In this document: positions 55,648 through 64,000 of the stretch, in pieces
How the letters are laid out: every line of letters starts with the position of its first letter
How positions within the stretch are numbered: the stretch's first letter is position 1
DNA from: Cellulomonas fimi
GTDB lineage: Bacteria; Actinomycetota; Actinomycetes; Actinomycetales; Cellulomonadaceae
Direction of reading: 5' to 3'
Assembly (NCBI RefSeq): GCF_028583725.1
Contig: NZ_CP110680.1
Span: 4,278,001-4,342,000 of the forward strand
DNA: 64,000 nucleotides
Notes under the pieces: model-generated
The model's input: the letters and a program-made list of their open reading frames with translations, nothing else
Databases searched by the model: none
Told to the model about the DNA's origin: nothing
Program-made: the position numbers and the translations under genes

Positions 55648-56826
55648 TCAGGTGGTCCGGCCGCCCACGAGCGGCGCGGGGAACCGCGGCACGACCGACG
55701 TGCCCGCGAGCCACGCGCTCAGCCGCTCCGCCTCCGCCTCGACCGCGGCGGCCGCCTCCCGCCCGACGTCCTCCAGCGGGTAGAGCGCGACCTCGCCGGC
55801 CGGGGTCACCGTCCACGCGCCGGTGATGCGGCCGTCGACCCAGATCGCGGCACCGCCGTTGCCGACCGAGTCGTACACCTGGGAGCGGTGCGGCCCGACG
55901 TACCAGTCGCGCTCCGTCCAGCCCATCGTCGTCGGGTCCAGCCACGGCAGCAGCGCGACCCACGGCTCGACCGGCCCGACCCGGTCGACGTCGTCGGGCA
56001 GCACCCACCCGGTCACGCCGCCGTCGAGCGTGACCTCCACGGCCCGGACGTCCGCGAGCGCGCGCCGCACGTCGCGCAGCGTCGACCCGAGCCACCACCG
56101 CACGTCCCGCTCGGTCGCGGGCCCGAACCGCCCGAGCCACGCGCGGACGAGCGTCGCGCGGGCCTCGTGCTCGTCGAGCGGGTCGATCTCGGCGCCGAGC
56201 CAGTCGCGCGCGAGCACCCACGTCGGGCGGGACGCCGTCCAGCGGCCGAGGTTGCCCGCGCGCACGACGGTCCCGGCCGCCTGGAGGCACGTGAGCACGC
56301 GCGACGCGACCGAGAACGACCCGGCCCACGGCTTGTCGCCGCCGTACGCGACGCGCGCGTCGATCACCGCGAGCCGCTGGCGGAGCTGCGTGGACGTGAG
56401 CGGCTCGCCGCCCGCGAGCTCCGCGACCGTCGCGGCGACGGCCTCGTCGAACCAGCGCGCGCCGTCGGTCGCGAGCCCGGCGGCGACGACGTCCTTCTCC
56501 AGCCGGCGACGCTCGGTCGCCGCGACCTTCGCGCTGCACGCGGCCTGCACGACGGGCAGGACGTCGCGCGGGACGGCGAACAGCGTGCGGCGCATCGCGA
56601 GGTGCTTGACCAGGGTGCGGTCGGCGTAGAACGCGCGGTCGAGGTCCTCGACCGTGAAGCCGTCGGTGCGGGCCCACGCCGACAGGTAGAGGCCCGCCGG
56701 GTCGGTCGCGTGCAGGCACACGACGCTCGCGGCCGAGTCCTCGACCGTCGCGACCCGGTGGGCGGGCGCGAGCGCGTGCCGTCTGGCGAGCCGGGCGCGG
56801 CGCTCGGCGGTGTCGAGGTGCTGCAC
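55648..56826 (-). CDS. AlkZ-like winged-helix DNA-binding protein (HTH_42 family)
   Basis: This 392-residue protein matches the HTH_42/AlkZ-like family: VEDSAASVVCLHATDPAGLYLSAWAR, ADRTLVKHLAMRRTLFAVP, LTSTQLRQRLAVID and the late TMGWTERDWYVGPHRSQVYDSVGNGGAAIWVDGRITGAW. In AlkZ glycosylases the equivalent of LHATD is the catalytic Q-x-Q motif; here it is H-x-T, so classical activity is in doubt. GTG start at 56824-56826, and the VOC gene lies 28 bp upstream on the same strand. Confidence 0.82.
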   Translation of the reverse strand: MQHLDTAERRARLARRHALAPAHRVATVEDSAASVVCLHATDPAGLYLSAWARTDGFTVEDLDRAFYADRTLVKHLAMRRTLFAVPRDVLPVVQAACSAKVAATERRRLEKDVVAAGLATDGARWFDEAVAATVAELAGGEPLTSTQLRQRLAVIDARVAYGGDKPWAGSFSVASRVLTCLQAAGTVVRAGNLGRWTASRPTWVLARDWLGAEIDPLDEHEARATLVRAWLGRFGPATERDVRWWLGSTLRDVRRALADVRAVEVTLDGGVTGWVLPDDVDRVGPVEPWVALLPWLDPTTMGWTERDWYVGPHRSQVYDSVGNGGAAIWVDGRITGAWTVTPAGEVALYPLEDVGREAAAAVEAEAERLSAWLAGTSVVPRFPAPLVGGRTT

Positions 56827-56854
56827 GCGCCGATCGTCGCAGGTGGCGCCGACG

Positions 56855-57274
56855 TCAGCCGACGAAGACGCAGAACGGGTGTCCGGACGGGTCGGCGTAC
56901 ACGCGCAGCGGCTCGTCGGGGTCGTCGGTGCGGTCGAACAGGACGCGGGCACCGAGCGCGAGCGCGCGCTCGTGGGCGGCGTCGAGCGAGGCGACGTCGG
57001 GCACGCTGCTGTCGAGGTGGAGCTGCTGCGGGACCGTGTGGTCGGGCCACGTCGACGGCGGCAGGTGCTCGACCTTCTGGAACGCGAGCGGGACCCCCTC
57101 GCCGCCGCGCAGGACGAGCCAGTCGTCGCCGTTCGGGTCGGGCTCGCCGGGTGCGGGCGGCTCGTCGCCGTCGCGGTACGTGAGGCCGAAGAGCTCGCGG
57201 TAGAACTCGGCCAGCCCGCGGGGGTCCGTGGTGTCGAGGACGACCTGACGGATGACGGGACGGACGTCGGGCAT
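56855..57274 (-). CDS. VOC-family (glyoxalase/dioxygenase fold) protein
   Basis: This 139-residue protein begins MPDVRPVIRQVVLDTTDPRGLAEFYRELFGLTYR, with PQQLHLDSSVPDVASLDAAHERALALGARVLFD and the ending VYADPSGHPFCVFVG. The His and Glu positions of a VOC metal site are only partly visible. It may act on a small metabolite or bind a drug; this is not resolvable. It leads a two-gene unit with the AlkZ-like gene. Confidence 0.85.
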   Translation of the reverse strand: MPDVRPVIRQVVLDTTDPRGLAEFYRELFGLTYRDGDEPPAPGEPDPNGDDWLVLRGGEGVPLAFQKVEHLPPSTWPDHTVPQQLHLDSSVPDVASLDAAHERALALGARVLFDRTDDPDEPLRVYADPSGHPFCVFVG

Positions 57275-57368
57275 CGGGGACCACCTCCGCGGGCCACACT
57301 GGTGCCGCGTGCGGGCTCCCGCCACTCGGCGACTGCTCACCGCGCGACCGGCGCGGTCGATCTACTTA

Positions 57369-57420
57369 CTGACCAGTTGGTAATTGTTCGCTAGACTCCT
57401 GCGACGCTCGAATCGATTCG
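57369..57420 (+). promoter_or_regulatory. Promoter of the GH3 gene with two operator-like palindromes
   Basis: CTGACC (57369-57374) and TAGACT (57392-57397) are spaced by 17 bp and form a good -35/-10 pair in an unusually AT-rich patch. TTACTGACC..AGTTGGTAA (57366-57383) is an imperfect TetR-like dyad over the -35. CGAATCGATTCG (57409-57420) is a perfect 12-bp palindrome just after the expected start point and resembles LacI-family operators. Confidence 0.6.
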
Positions 57421-57487
57421 CCCGCGCGTCGACGCACGCACGCCCCGCCCGTCCCGCCCTGCACCGCCGCCGTGAGAGGACCCGTCC

Positions 57488-59767
57488 GTGCCGCACCCGT
57501 ACCAGGACCCCGCGCTCCCTGTCGCCGAGCGCGTCGCCGACCTCGTCGGCCGGATGACCCTCCCCGAGAAGGTCGGCCAGATGATGCAGCTCGACGCGCG
57601 CGCGGACGTCCGCAGCCTCGTCGAGGACATGCACGTCGGCTCGATCCTGCACGCCTCGCCCGAGCACCTGCACGAGGCCGTCGAGCTCACCGCGCAGACG
57701 CGGCTCCAGATCCCGCTGCTCGTCGGCGAGGACTGCATCCACGGCCACTCGTTCTTCGAGGGCGCCACGATCTACCCCACGCAGCTCGGCATGGCGGCCT
57801 CGTGGGATCGCTCCCTCGCCGAGCGCGTCGCCCGCGCGACCGCCGTCGAGGTCGCCGCGACCGGCATCCACTGGACCTTCTCGCCCGTCCTGTGCATCAC
57901 GCGCGACCTGCGCTGGGGCCGCGTCGACGAGACGTTCGGCGAGGACCCGTTCCTCATCGGCGAGCTCGCGTCCGCGATGGTCGCGGGCTACCAGGGCGAC
58001 GGGCTGCACGACCCGACCGCGATCCTCGCGACCGCCAAGCACTTCGCCGGGTACTCCGAGACGCAGGGCGGGCGCGACGCGTCCGAGGCCGACATCAGCC
58101 ACCGCAAGCTCCGGTCCTGGTTCCTGCCGCCGTTCGAGCGCGTCGCGCGCGAGGGCTGCCGCACCTTCATGCTCGGCTACCAGTCGACCGACGGCGTGCC
58201 CGTCACCATCAACGACTGGCTGCTGTCCGACGTGCTGCGGGGCGAGTGGGGCTACACCGGGACGCTCATCACCGACTGGGACAACGTCGGCCGCATGGTC
58301 TGGGAGCAGCACATCCAGCCCGACCACGCGCACGCCGCGGCCGCCGCCGTCAACGCCGGCAACGACATGGTGATGACGACCCCGCAGTTCTTCGCGGGCG
58401 CGCAGGAGGCCGTCGCCGCCGGGATGCTCGACGAGTCCGCGATCGACGCGGCCGTCGCCCGCATCCTCACCCTCAAGTTCGAGCTCGGGCTGTTCGAGGA
58501 CCCGCGCCGTCCCGACCCCGCGCGCCAGGCCGAGGTCATCGCGTCCGCCGAGCACACCGCGCTCAACGTCGAGGTCGCCCGCCGCTCGCTCGTCCTGCTC
58601 ACCAACGACGGCACGCTCCCGCTCGCAGGCGGGCTCACCGCCGACGCCGGCTCGGGCCGCGCGCTCCCCGCCGACCGCCCGCGCCGCGTCGCCGTCGTCG
58701 GACCCAACGCCGACGACCCCGACACCACGCTCGGCGACTGGGCCGGCCGCTCCGGCCAGGCCGACTGGCTGCCCGACGGCCACCCGCGACACATGATCTC
58801 GACCGTCCTCGACGGCCTGCGCGACCACGTGCCCGCCGACTGGACCGTGACGCACGCGCGCGGCGCCGACATCCTCACGCTCCAGCCCGACCCGGCCGGC
58901 GCGTTCTTCCCCGACGGCCAGCCGCGCCCGCCGGTCGTCGTGCCCGCCGACGTCGACGACACGCTCATCGCCGAGGCCGTCGCCGCCGCGCAGGACGCCG
59001 ACTACGTCGTCGCCGTCGTGGGCGACCGCATCGAGCTCGTCGGTGAAGGCCGCTCCACCGCGACGCTCGACCTGATCGGCGGGCAGGTCGCGCTGCTCGA
59101 CGCGCTCGAGGCCACCGGGACGCCCCTGGTCGTGGTCGTCGTCGCGTCGAAGCCGCTCGTCCTGCCGCCGTCGGCGCACCGCGCCGCCGCGATCCTCTGG
59201 GCCGCGAACCCCGGCATGCGCGGCGGTCAGGCCGTCGCCGAGGTGCTGCTCGGGCTCGTCGAGCCGACCGGCCGCCTGCCGATCTCGTTCGCCGCGCACG
59301 TCGGCCAGCAGCCGACGTACTACAACCAGATCCCCGGCCAGCACGGCGACCGGTACGCCGACCTCACCCAGCGCCAGCCGTTCGCGTTCGGCGAGGGGCT
59401 GTCGTACACGACCGTCGCGTACTCCGACCTGCGGGTGTCGACGCCCGAGGTCGGCGTCGACGACACCGTCCGGGCGCAGGTCACGGTGTCGAACACCGGC
59501 GATCGCCCGACGCGCGAGACCGTCCAGGTGTACGTGCGCGACGTCGTCACGTCCGTGACCTGGGCCGAGAAAGAGCTCAAGGCGTACCGGCAGGTCGACC
59601 TCGCCCCCGGCGAGTCCGTCGTCGTCGACCTGACGCTGCCCGTCGCCGACTGCACGATCGTCGACCGCCGCGAGCGCCGCGTCGTCGAGCCCGGCGCGTT
59701 CGACCTGCTCGTCGGCCCGTCGTCGCGCGACGAGGCCCTCCTGAAGGCCCGCTTCACGGTCGCCTGA
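57488..59767 (+). CDS. Glycoside hydrolase family 3 beta-glucosidase-type enzyme, cytoplasmic
   Basis: This 759-residue enzyme has the GH3 three-domain layout. It comprises a TIM barrel (RMTLPEKVGQMMQLD, LLVGEDCIHGHSFFEG, DLRWGRVDETFGEDPFLIGEL, ATAKHFAGYSETQGGRDAS), an alpha/beta sandwich (VAVVGPNADDPDTTLGDWAGR, VVAVVGDRIELVGEGRSTA) and a C-terminal FnIII-like domain (TVSNTGDRPTRETVQVYVRD). The nucleophile is Asp263 in ITDWDNV. No signal peptide is present, so it probably cleaves imported oligosaccharides. GTG start after GAGAGGA at 8 nt. No transporter genes adjoin it. Confidence 0.92.
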   Translation: MPHPYQDPALPVAERVADLVGRMTLPEKVGQMMQLDARADVRSLVEDMHVGSILHASPEHLHEAVELTAQTRLQIPLLVGEDCIHGHSFFEGATIYPTQLGMAASWDRSLAERVARATAVEVAATGIHWTFSPVLCITRDLRWGRVDETFGEDPFLIGELASAMVAGYQGDGLHDPTAILATAKHFAGYSETQGGRDASEADISHRKLRSWFLPPFERVAREGCRTFMLGYQSTDGVPVTINDWLLSDVLRGEWGYTGTLITDWDNVGRMVWEQHIQPDHAHAAAAAVNAGNDMVMTTPQFFAGAQEAVAAGMLDESAIDAAVARILTLKFELGLFEDPRRPDPARQAEVIASAEHTALNVEVARRSLVLLTNDGTLPLAGGLTADAGSGRALPADRPRRVAVVGPNADDPDTTLGDWAGRSGQADWLPDGHPRHMISTVLDGLRDHVPADWTVTHARGADILTLQPDPAGAFFPDGQPRPPVVVPADVDDTLIAEAVAAAQDADYVVAVVGDRIELVGEGRSTATLDLIGGQVALLDALEATGTPLVVVVVASKPLVLPPSAHRAAAILWAANPGMRGGQAVAEVLLGLVEPTGRLPISFAAHVGQQPTYYNQIPGQHGDRYADLTQRQPFAFGEGLSYTTVAYSDLRVSTPEVGVDDTVRAQVTVSNTGDRPTRETVQVYVRDVVTSVTWAEKELKAYRQVDLAPGESVVVDLTLPVADCTIVDRRERRVVEPGAFDLLVGPSSRDEALLKARFTVA

Positions 59768-59784
59768 CTCCCCCGCGTCCCCCC

Positions 59785-59802
59785 GCGTCCACCCGTGGAC
59801 GC
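59785..59802 (+). terminator. Hairpin after the GH3 gene
   Basis: GCGTCCA and TGGACGC pair over a CCCG loop, 17 bp after the stop codon. The stem is short (7 bp) and lacks a T-run, so confidence is moderate. Confidence 0.5.
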
Positions 59803-59945
59803 ACGGGCGGACCCTGAGGCCGGCGCGCCCGGTCCCAGGGTCCGCTCCGGGACGGTCCCCGATGTGCCGGGCACGCCCGGCACGCGAGGCTGGGATCACC
59901 GCCGAGACGCGACCGTCGCGTCCGGCGGCCCAGAAGGGAACCACC

Positions 59946-60191
59946 GTGAACATCCACGACCAGATGAGCCGCCAGGGACTGGTCCGCCCCGTCCAGGGCC
60001 GCGTCCTCGCCGGCGTGTGCGCCGGCCTGGGTCAGCGGTTCGGCATCTCGCCGTGGGCTGCTCGGCTGCTGTTCGTCCTGCTGCTCATGGTCATCCCCGG
60101 CAGCCAGATCCTCGTGTACCCGATCCTCTGGATCCTCATGCCGTCGGAGTCCCCGCAGCCGGCCTACGCGTACGGCCCGCCCCGCGCCTGA
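59946..60191 (+). CDS. PspC-domain membrane protein
   Basis: This 81-residue protein has the PspC signature LVRPVQGRVLAGVCAGLGQRFGISPWAARLLFVLLLMVIPGSQILVYPILWILMPSE, read in overlapping parts: a basic amphipathic helix then one hydrophobic hairpin. PspC proteins act in envelope stress sensing. The GTG has AGAAGGGA at 6 nt. No pspA is nearby. Confidence 0.9.
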   Translation: MNIHDQMSRQGLVRPVQGRVLAGVCAGLGQRFGISPWAARLLFVLLLMVIPGSQILVYPILWILMPSESPQPAYAYGPPRA

Positions 60192-60204
60192 CCCGACCCA
60201 CGAC

Positions 60205-60238
60205 CGGCGGCCGCGACCTGGAGGGGGTCCGGCCGCCG
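60205..60238. terminator. Bidirectional terminator between pspC-like gene and thyX
   Basis: CGGCGGCCG (60205-60213) pairs exactly with CGGCCGCCG (60230-60238). Inside, GACC (60215) and GGTC (60226) extend the stem past one bulge to a 7-nt loop. It sits midway between two convergent genes. Confidence 0.7.
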
Positions 60239-60255
60239 CGTCGTGTCCTCAGGCG

Positions 60256-61020
60256 TCAGGGGGCGACGCGGCCGTGGGCGTTGAACGCCGCGTGCGTCAG
60301 GGGCATCAGGCCCGCCCAGAGCGCCTCCATGCGCTCCGCGACCATCTCGATCTCGCGCTGCGGGAACGACGGGACCGTCGCGCGCTCGTCCTTGGTCCGC
60401 AAGGACAGGAAGTGCATGAGCGAGCGCGCGTTGCACGTCGCGTACATCGACGAGAACAGGCCCACCGGCAGCACCGCACGGGCGACCTCGCGGGCGACAC
60501 CGGCGGCGAGCATGTCCTGGTAGGCGTCGTACGCCCCCTGGTACGCGTCGAGCATCGAGCGGGTCACGACGTCGTGCTGCTCGGGGGTGCCGTCAACGAA
60601 CTCGTACCGGCCCGGCTTGCCCTGCTGCACGAGCTTGCGCTCGGGCGACGGGACGTAGAACACGGGCTGCAGCTCGCGGTAGCGGCCCGACTCCTCGTTG
60701 TACGAGAAGCCCGCGCGGTGCCGGTGGAACTCGCGGAACACGAAGATCGGCGCCGAGACGAAGAAGGTCATCGAGTTGTGCTCGAACGGCGTGCCGTGGC
60801 GGTCCCGCATCAGGTAGTTGATGAGGCCCTGCGAGCGGCTCGCGTCCTTCTCGAGCTCCTCGAGCGACGCCTCGCCCGCGGTCGACACCCGGGCCGCGAA
60901 CAGCACGTCCGCGTCGTGCGCGGAGTGCCGCACGAGCTCGACGGTGACGTCGTCGCGCACCCGCACGGGCTCGTGCACGGGCCCCTGCGTCTCGGGCTGG
61001 GTGTCGGGCTGCAACGACAC
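60256..61020 (-). CDS. thyX: Flavin-dependent thymidylate synthase ThyX
   Basis: This 254-residue enzyme methylates dUMP using FAD, NADPH and methylenetetrahydrofolate. The ThyX motif RHRAGFSYNEESGRY occupies residues 100-114, and RHGTPFEHNSMTFFV precedes it. The substrate-binding Arg cluster (ARAVLPVGLFSSMYATCNARSLMHFLSLR) is intact. The start is GTG 61018-61020 after GAAGGGA. It lies downstream of the P450 gene on the same strand, separated by 117 bp. Confidence 0.95.
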   Translation of the reverse strand: MSLQPDTQPETQGPVHEPVRVRDDVTVELVRHSAHDADVLFAARVSTAGEASLEELEKDASRSQGLINYLMRDRHGTPFEHNSMTFFVSAPIFVFREFHRHRAGFSYNEESGRYRELQPVFYVPSPERKLVQQGKPGRYEFVDGTPEQHDVVTRSMLDAYQGAYDAYQDMLAAGVAREVARAVLPVGLFSSMYATCNARSLMHFLSLRTKDERATVPSFPQREIEMVAERMEALWAGLMPLTHAAFNAHGRVAP

Positions 61021-61137
61021 GGCGGGATCCCTTCGTCGGGCGCCGCGGCGCGACGCTCCGCACACCCTACGGCTCCCCGGCGCACCGCCCGACGACGGCC
61101 CACCGGGCGCCGCCGATGTCGTCCGCGGAGCCCGTCG

Positions 61138-62376
61138 TCAGGCTCGGGTGGGGGCCACAGCCCGCACCCGACGCACCCGCAGGTCCACGAGGTCGTACCC
61201 CTGCGCGACCTCGTTCCACCGCACGACGGGCGGCCCGGCGACCTCCAGGTCCAACGCGAGCAGGGTCGTGACGAACGCCTCCGTCTCGGCCATCGCCAGC
61301 GGGGCACCCGGGCACTTGTGGTGCCCGTCGCCGAAGCTCAGCAGGGTCGGCGGCACCGCGCGCGGGACGTCACGGCCCGGGCACAGTCGGTCGCCGTCGT
61401 CACCCACCATGCGGGCGTCCGCGTTTGCCGCCCGCACGTCGACGTCGAGCACCGACCCGGCGGGCACGTGCACCGGCCCGTCGGGGCCGTCGAGGGTCAG
61501 CGGGCCCGTCGTCTCGCGGAGCAGGTGCGCGACGACCGGCTCGAGCCGCAGCACCTCGTCGAGGATCGCGAGCCGCTCCTCTCGCGGCGCGACGCGGTAC
61601 CGGGAGCGCAGCACGTCGTCGTCGAGCAGGTGCCACACCGCCGCCGTGATGAGCTCGCGCGTCGTCGCCATGCCCGCCGCCGCGTACGTCACGCACTCGG
61701 TGAGGACGTCGAGGTCGCTGAACCCGTCGTCCACCAGCTGGCTGATGAGGTCGTCGCGCCGGCGGCGGCGCCGCGCGCGGATCGCCGGGCGCACGTCGAA
61801 CACGTAGAACCGCAGCATCGCGGTGTTGCGCCGCGCGGCCAGCCACCGCCGCAGCCACGGGCCGGCGCCCGGCGGGTCGGGCGCGAAGAACACGTCGAGC
61901 CGCCGGTGCAGCCCCGCCGACGCGGCCCGGTCGATCCCGATGACCGTCGCCGCGACCTGCACCGCCATGCCCATCGCGAGCCGCGCGACGTCCGACCACC
62001 GGTCGGTCCCGACCGTCGCGACCAGACGACGGCTCGTCGCCTCCAGCCACGGGCGGTACTGCTCGACGGTCCGCGGCGCGAAGAACCGGGCCGCCGCGCG
62101 CCGCTGCGCATGGTGCTGCTCGCCCTCCAGGTAGAGGATCGGCGGCCGGATCCGCGGGCCCGTCGTGCCGCCCGCCGAGCCCGTGCGGTGGAAGTTCTCC
62201 GCGTTGAACCCGCCCTGCCGCGTGTGCTCCGGGTGCCGCAGCACCGTGCGCGCGAGCGCGAACGAGCGGATGCGCCACCGTCGCTCCCCGACCTGCTCCA
62301 GGTCGGGCACCGTCCCGTCGCCGGGCTGCGTGAGCTTGCGGGCCGGGCAGCCACCGGCGTCCACGGGAGCCGTCAT
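61138..62376 (-). CDS. Cytochrome P450
   Basis: This 412-residue P450 has the heme loop LLSFGDGHHKCPGAPLA with axial Cys355, the K-helix ExxR as EVLRLEP, and an I-helix segment ECVTYAAAGMATTRELI where the usual acid-alcohol pair is replaced by MATT (Thr retained). ENFHRTGS and LEGEQHHAQRRAAARFF match bacterial CYP patterns. Electron-transfer partners are not nearby; substrate unknown. ATG start at 62374-62376; the metallophosphoesterase gene diverges from it. Confidence 0.92.
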   Translation of the reverse strand: MTAPVDAGGCPARKLTQPGDGTVPDLEQVGERRWRIRSFALARTVLRHPEHTRQGGFNAENFHRTGSAGGTTGPRIRPPILYLEGEQHHAQRRAAARFFAPRTVEQYRPWLEATSRRLVATVGTDRWSDVARLAMGMAVQVAATVIGIDRAASAGLHRRLDVFFAPDPPGAGPWLRRWLAARRNTAMLRFYVFDVRPAIRARRRRRRDDLISQLVDDGFSDLDVLTECVTYAAAGMATTRELITAAVWHLLDDDVLRSRYRVAPREERLAILDEVLRLEPVVAHLLRETTGPLTLDGPDGPVHVPAGSVLDVDVRAANADARMVGDDGDRLCPGRDVPRAVPPTLLSFGDGHHKCPGAPLAMAETEAFVTTLLALDLEVAGPPVVRWNEVAQGYDLVDLRVRRVRAVAPTRA

Positions 62377-62454
62377 GCCGGGAGCGTAGGTCGCACGGCC
62401 CCCGGCGGCCATCGCGGACGGGTTAGCCTGGCCGTTCGTCGAGGGGGTGGTGGC

Positions 62455-63234
62455 GTGCCGGTCGAGCGGGTCGCGCTGGTGTCCGACGTGCACGGCAACC
62501 TCACCGCGTACGACGCGGTGCTCGCCGACATCGACGCGCGGGGCATCGACACCGTGCTCAACCTGGGCGACGTCGCCGGCAAGGGGCCGCGCGGCTCGGC
62601 CGCCGTCGCCCGCACCCGCGAGCGCTGCGCCGTCACCGTCCGCGGCAACTGGGACGACTTCATGCCCGGCCCCGGGCCGTTCGACGACCCCGCCGTGACG
62701 TGGTGGCACGACGAGCTCACGGACGACGACCGCGCCTGGCTGCTGTCGCTGCCGCTCGCGCACGACCTCGTGCTGTCCGGGCGGCGGGTGCGGCTGTTCC
62801 ACGCGTCGGCGACGAGCGTCTACACGCGCGTGTTCTTCACGCACACCGACGACGAGTTCGACGGGATGTTCGCCGCGACGCCCCTGACCGGGCCCGGACC
62901 AGCCCCGGACGTCGTCGTCTACGGGGACGTGCACGACGCGTACGTCGAGACGCGCGAGGGCCGCACGCTCGTCAACGCGGGCAGCGTCGGCAACCCGCTC
63001 GACGAGCCCACCGCGTCCTACGTCGTGCTGGAGGGCGTGCGCGACGGCACACGGTCCGACGCGTTCGGGCTGCAGGTCGTGCGCGTGCCGTACGACGTCG
63101 AGGCGGAGATCGCGGTCGCCGTCGCCGCGGGGATGCCGACCGTCGAGTCCTACGCGATCGAGCTGCGGACCGCCGTGTACCGCGGGTTCCACGTCGAGCG
63201 CGGGCTGCGCGCCCCGGACGTCGCGTCGCGCTGA
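62455..63234 (+). CDS. Calcineurin-like (YfcE-type) metallophosphoesterase
   Basis: This 259-residue phosphoesterase has the metal ligands in order: ALVSDVHGNLTAYDAVL, VLNLGDVAGKGP, VRGNWDD, LFHASA and VVYGDVHDAY, with the closing LVNAGSVGNPLDEP. The last ligand motif reads GDVH in place of the usual GHxH, giving one metal position an unusual residue. The GTG start follows CGAGGGGGTGG. The natural substrate is not predictable. Confidence 0.88.
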   Translation: MPVERVALVSDVHGNLTAYDAVLADIDARGIDTVLNLGDVAGKGPRGSAAVARTRERCAVTVRGNWDDFMPGPGPFDDPAVTWWHDELTDDDRAWLLSLPLAHDLVLSGRRVRLFHASATSVYTRVFFTHTDDEFDGMFAATPLTGPGPAPDVVVYGDVHDAYVETREGRTLVNAGSVGNPLDEPTASYVVLEGVRDGTRSDAFGLQVVRVPYDVEAEIAVAVAAGMPTVESYAIELRTAVYRGFHVERGLRAPDVASR

Positions 63235-63274
63235 CGTCGCACGACCTCACCGGCGCCCGGGACCGCCAGACCGT

Positions 63275-63457
63275 CTACTGGTCGCCGACCCGCTGGTCGG
63301 CCGCGTCCTGCGCCTTGTCGATCTGCTCGTCGTGCGAGCCGCCCGTCGCGGACGACGCCGCGTCGGCGCCCTTGTCCAGCGCGGAGTCGCTCGCCTGCTC
63401 GCCCTTGTCGCTCTTCAGCGCGTCGGACGCCTTGTCGCCCAGGTCGTCGATGCCCAT
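63275..63457 (-). CDS. Small MT0933-like (Rv0909-type) protein
   Basis: This 60-residue hydrophilic protein (MGIDDLGDKASDALKSDKGE, later SATGGSHDEQIDKAQ) has the repeated D-K-A/D-A-A helices of the MT0933-like family, some members of which are annotated as antitoxins (Rv0909). GGAG lies 8 nt before the ATG. No toxin gene adjoins it, so an antitoxin role here is doubtful; a CsbD-like stress protein is an alternative. Confidence 0.7.
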   Translation of the reverse strand: MGIDDLGDKASDALKSDKGEQASDSALDKGADAASSATGGSHDEQIDKAQDAADQRVGDQ

Positions 63458-63627
63458 GAGGTGCTCCCTGCTCGGTTCTCGCCGGCACGCCGCGCTGCTG
63501 GAGCGTCGTCCCATGCTGCGCCGGGGCGCGCTCACCCGCACGCGGGCCGATGAATCGCGGCGCCGGGGCCGGTCGGTAGGGCAGCGACGTCGACGACGTC
63601 CGCACCGGCCCGACGACGGAGGACCCG

Positions 63628-64000
63628 ATGACCGCGACACCCGTGACCGCCCCCACGACCGGCCTGCTCGACGTCGGCGACGCCCGGCTGCACTACGAGC
63701 TGCGCGGGTCCGGCCCGCTCGTCGTGCTCGTCGCCGCGCCCATGGACGCCGACGCGTTCGCGCCGCTCGGGGACCTGCTCGCGACGGACCGGACGGTCCT
63801 GACGACCGACCCGCGCGGCATCCGCCGGTCGACGGTCGCCGACCCGGACGCCGACGCGACCGTCGAGCTGCGCGCCGACGACGTGGCGGCGCTCGTCGCG
63901 CACGTCGGCCTCGGCCCCGCCGACCTGGTGCTCGGGTCGTCCGGCGGCGCGGTCACGGTCCTCGACCTCGCGACGCGGCACCCCGACGCCGCCCGCGTCG
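63628..64000 (+). CDS. Alpha/beta hydrolase, 3' end outside the window
   Basis: The first 124 codons are present. LLDVGDARLHYELRGSGPLVVLVAAPMDADAFAPL leads to DPRGIRRSTV and the nucleophile elbow GSSGGA at about residues 106-111. This is the layout of small alpha/beta-fold hydrolases. The ATG follows GGAGGACCCG. The catalytic acid and His lie beyond the window. Confidence 0.85.
   Translation, partial: MTATPVTAPTTGLLDVGDARLHYELRGSGPLVVLVAAPMDADAFAPLGDLLATDRTVLTTDPRGIRRSTVADPDADATVELRADDVAALVAHVGLGPADLVLGSSGGAVTVLDLATRHPDAARV

Noticed and set aside
63275..63457. Toxin-antitoxin module
   Set aside because: The small protein resembles Rv0909-type antitoxins, but both neighbours are ordinary enzymes and no toxin is adjacent.

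Overview
The window is a very GC-rich bacterial chromosome segment: GTG starts are frequent, purine-rich ribosome binding sites are strong, and many genes overlap by ATGA or GTGA. Together with ThyX, an F420-type LLM oxidoreductase, MT0933-like and PspC proteins and a family 3 beta-glucosidase, this suggests an actinobacterium close to Cellulomonas. That placement is inferred from gene content and composition. No rRNA, tRNA or CRISPR array was seen.

Region 1 (1-2962) holds an ArsR regulator that overlaps the gene after it, with a palindrome at its start, and an exported PQQ-type sugar dehydrogenase carrying PKD and PA14 domains.

Region 2 (3254-33175, with its likely regulator to 35876) is the main content: an almost complete contractile injection system (eCIS, Streptomyces-like subtype). 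A leftward arm encodes a PAAR spike tip and a membrane/coiled-coil protein. A rightward arm encodes a LuxR regulator, two large exported beta-propeller/DUF11 proteins, the DUF4255 (Pvc16-like) cap, the AAA+ ATPase (Pvc15-like), a DUF4157 metalloprotease-like protein and a large effector-like protein. It continues with sheath, tube, a small Zn-motif protein, a DUF6760-like protein, a 1148-residue disordered protein with repeated VQR motifs, a second tube protein, LysM hub, VgrG-like spike, gp25, gpJ-like and gpI-like baseplate proteins, and a zinc-ribbon/coiled-coil/single-TM protein that resembles a membrane adaptor. No tail-fibre gene and no obvious tape-measure gene is present. A short palindrome recurs about 95-105 bp upstream of four transcription-unit starts and may tie the cluster into one regulon. 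A BTAD/MalT-like regulator converges on the cluster end and has a phased direct repeat upstream.

Region 3 (36028-40932) is ordinary chromosome: a DUF4118 membrane protein, an SQR-like flavoprotein, a VanZ-like protein, and an ECF42-type sigma factor with its YciI/DGPF partner.

Region 4 (about 41100-44870) is a decayed mobile island: a VirD4/TraG coupling protein lacking its 5' third, a DUF4913 protein, and a two-gene leftward unit whose first gene is split by an intact IS481-family element. Precise loss of the element would restore the frame. A perfect 22-bp inverted repeat lies at the right side of the island.

Region 5 (45138-64000) is mostly housekeeping and accessory metabolism: rhomboid-like protein, LLM oxidoreductase, MFS exporter, GyrI-like protein, ArsR/SRPBCC pair, RecQ helicase, alpha/beta hydrolases, tandem membrane PQQ-like propeller proteins, an AlkZ-like winged-helix protein, VOC protein, GH3 beta-glucosidase with a well-formed promoter and two palindromes, PspC, ThyX, cytochrome P450, metallophosphoesterase and an MT0933-like small protein.
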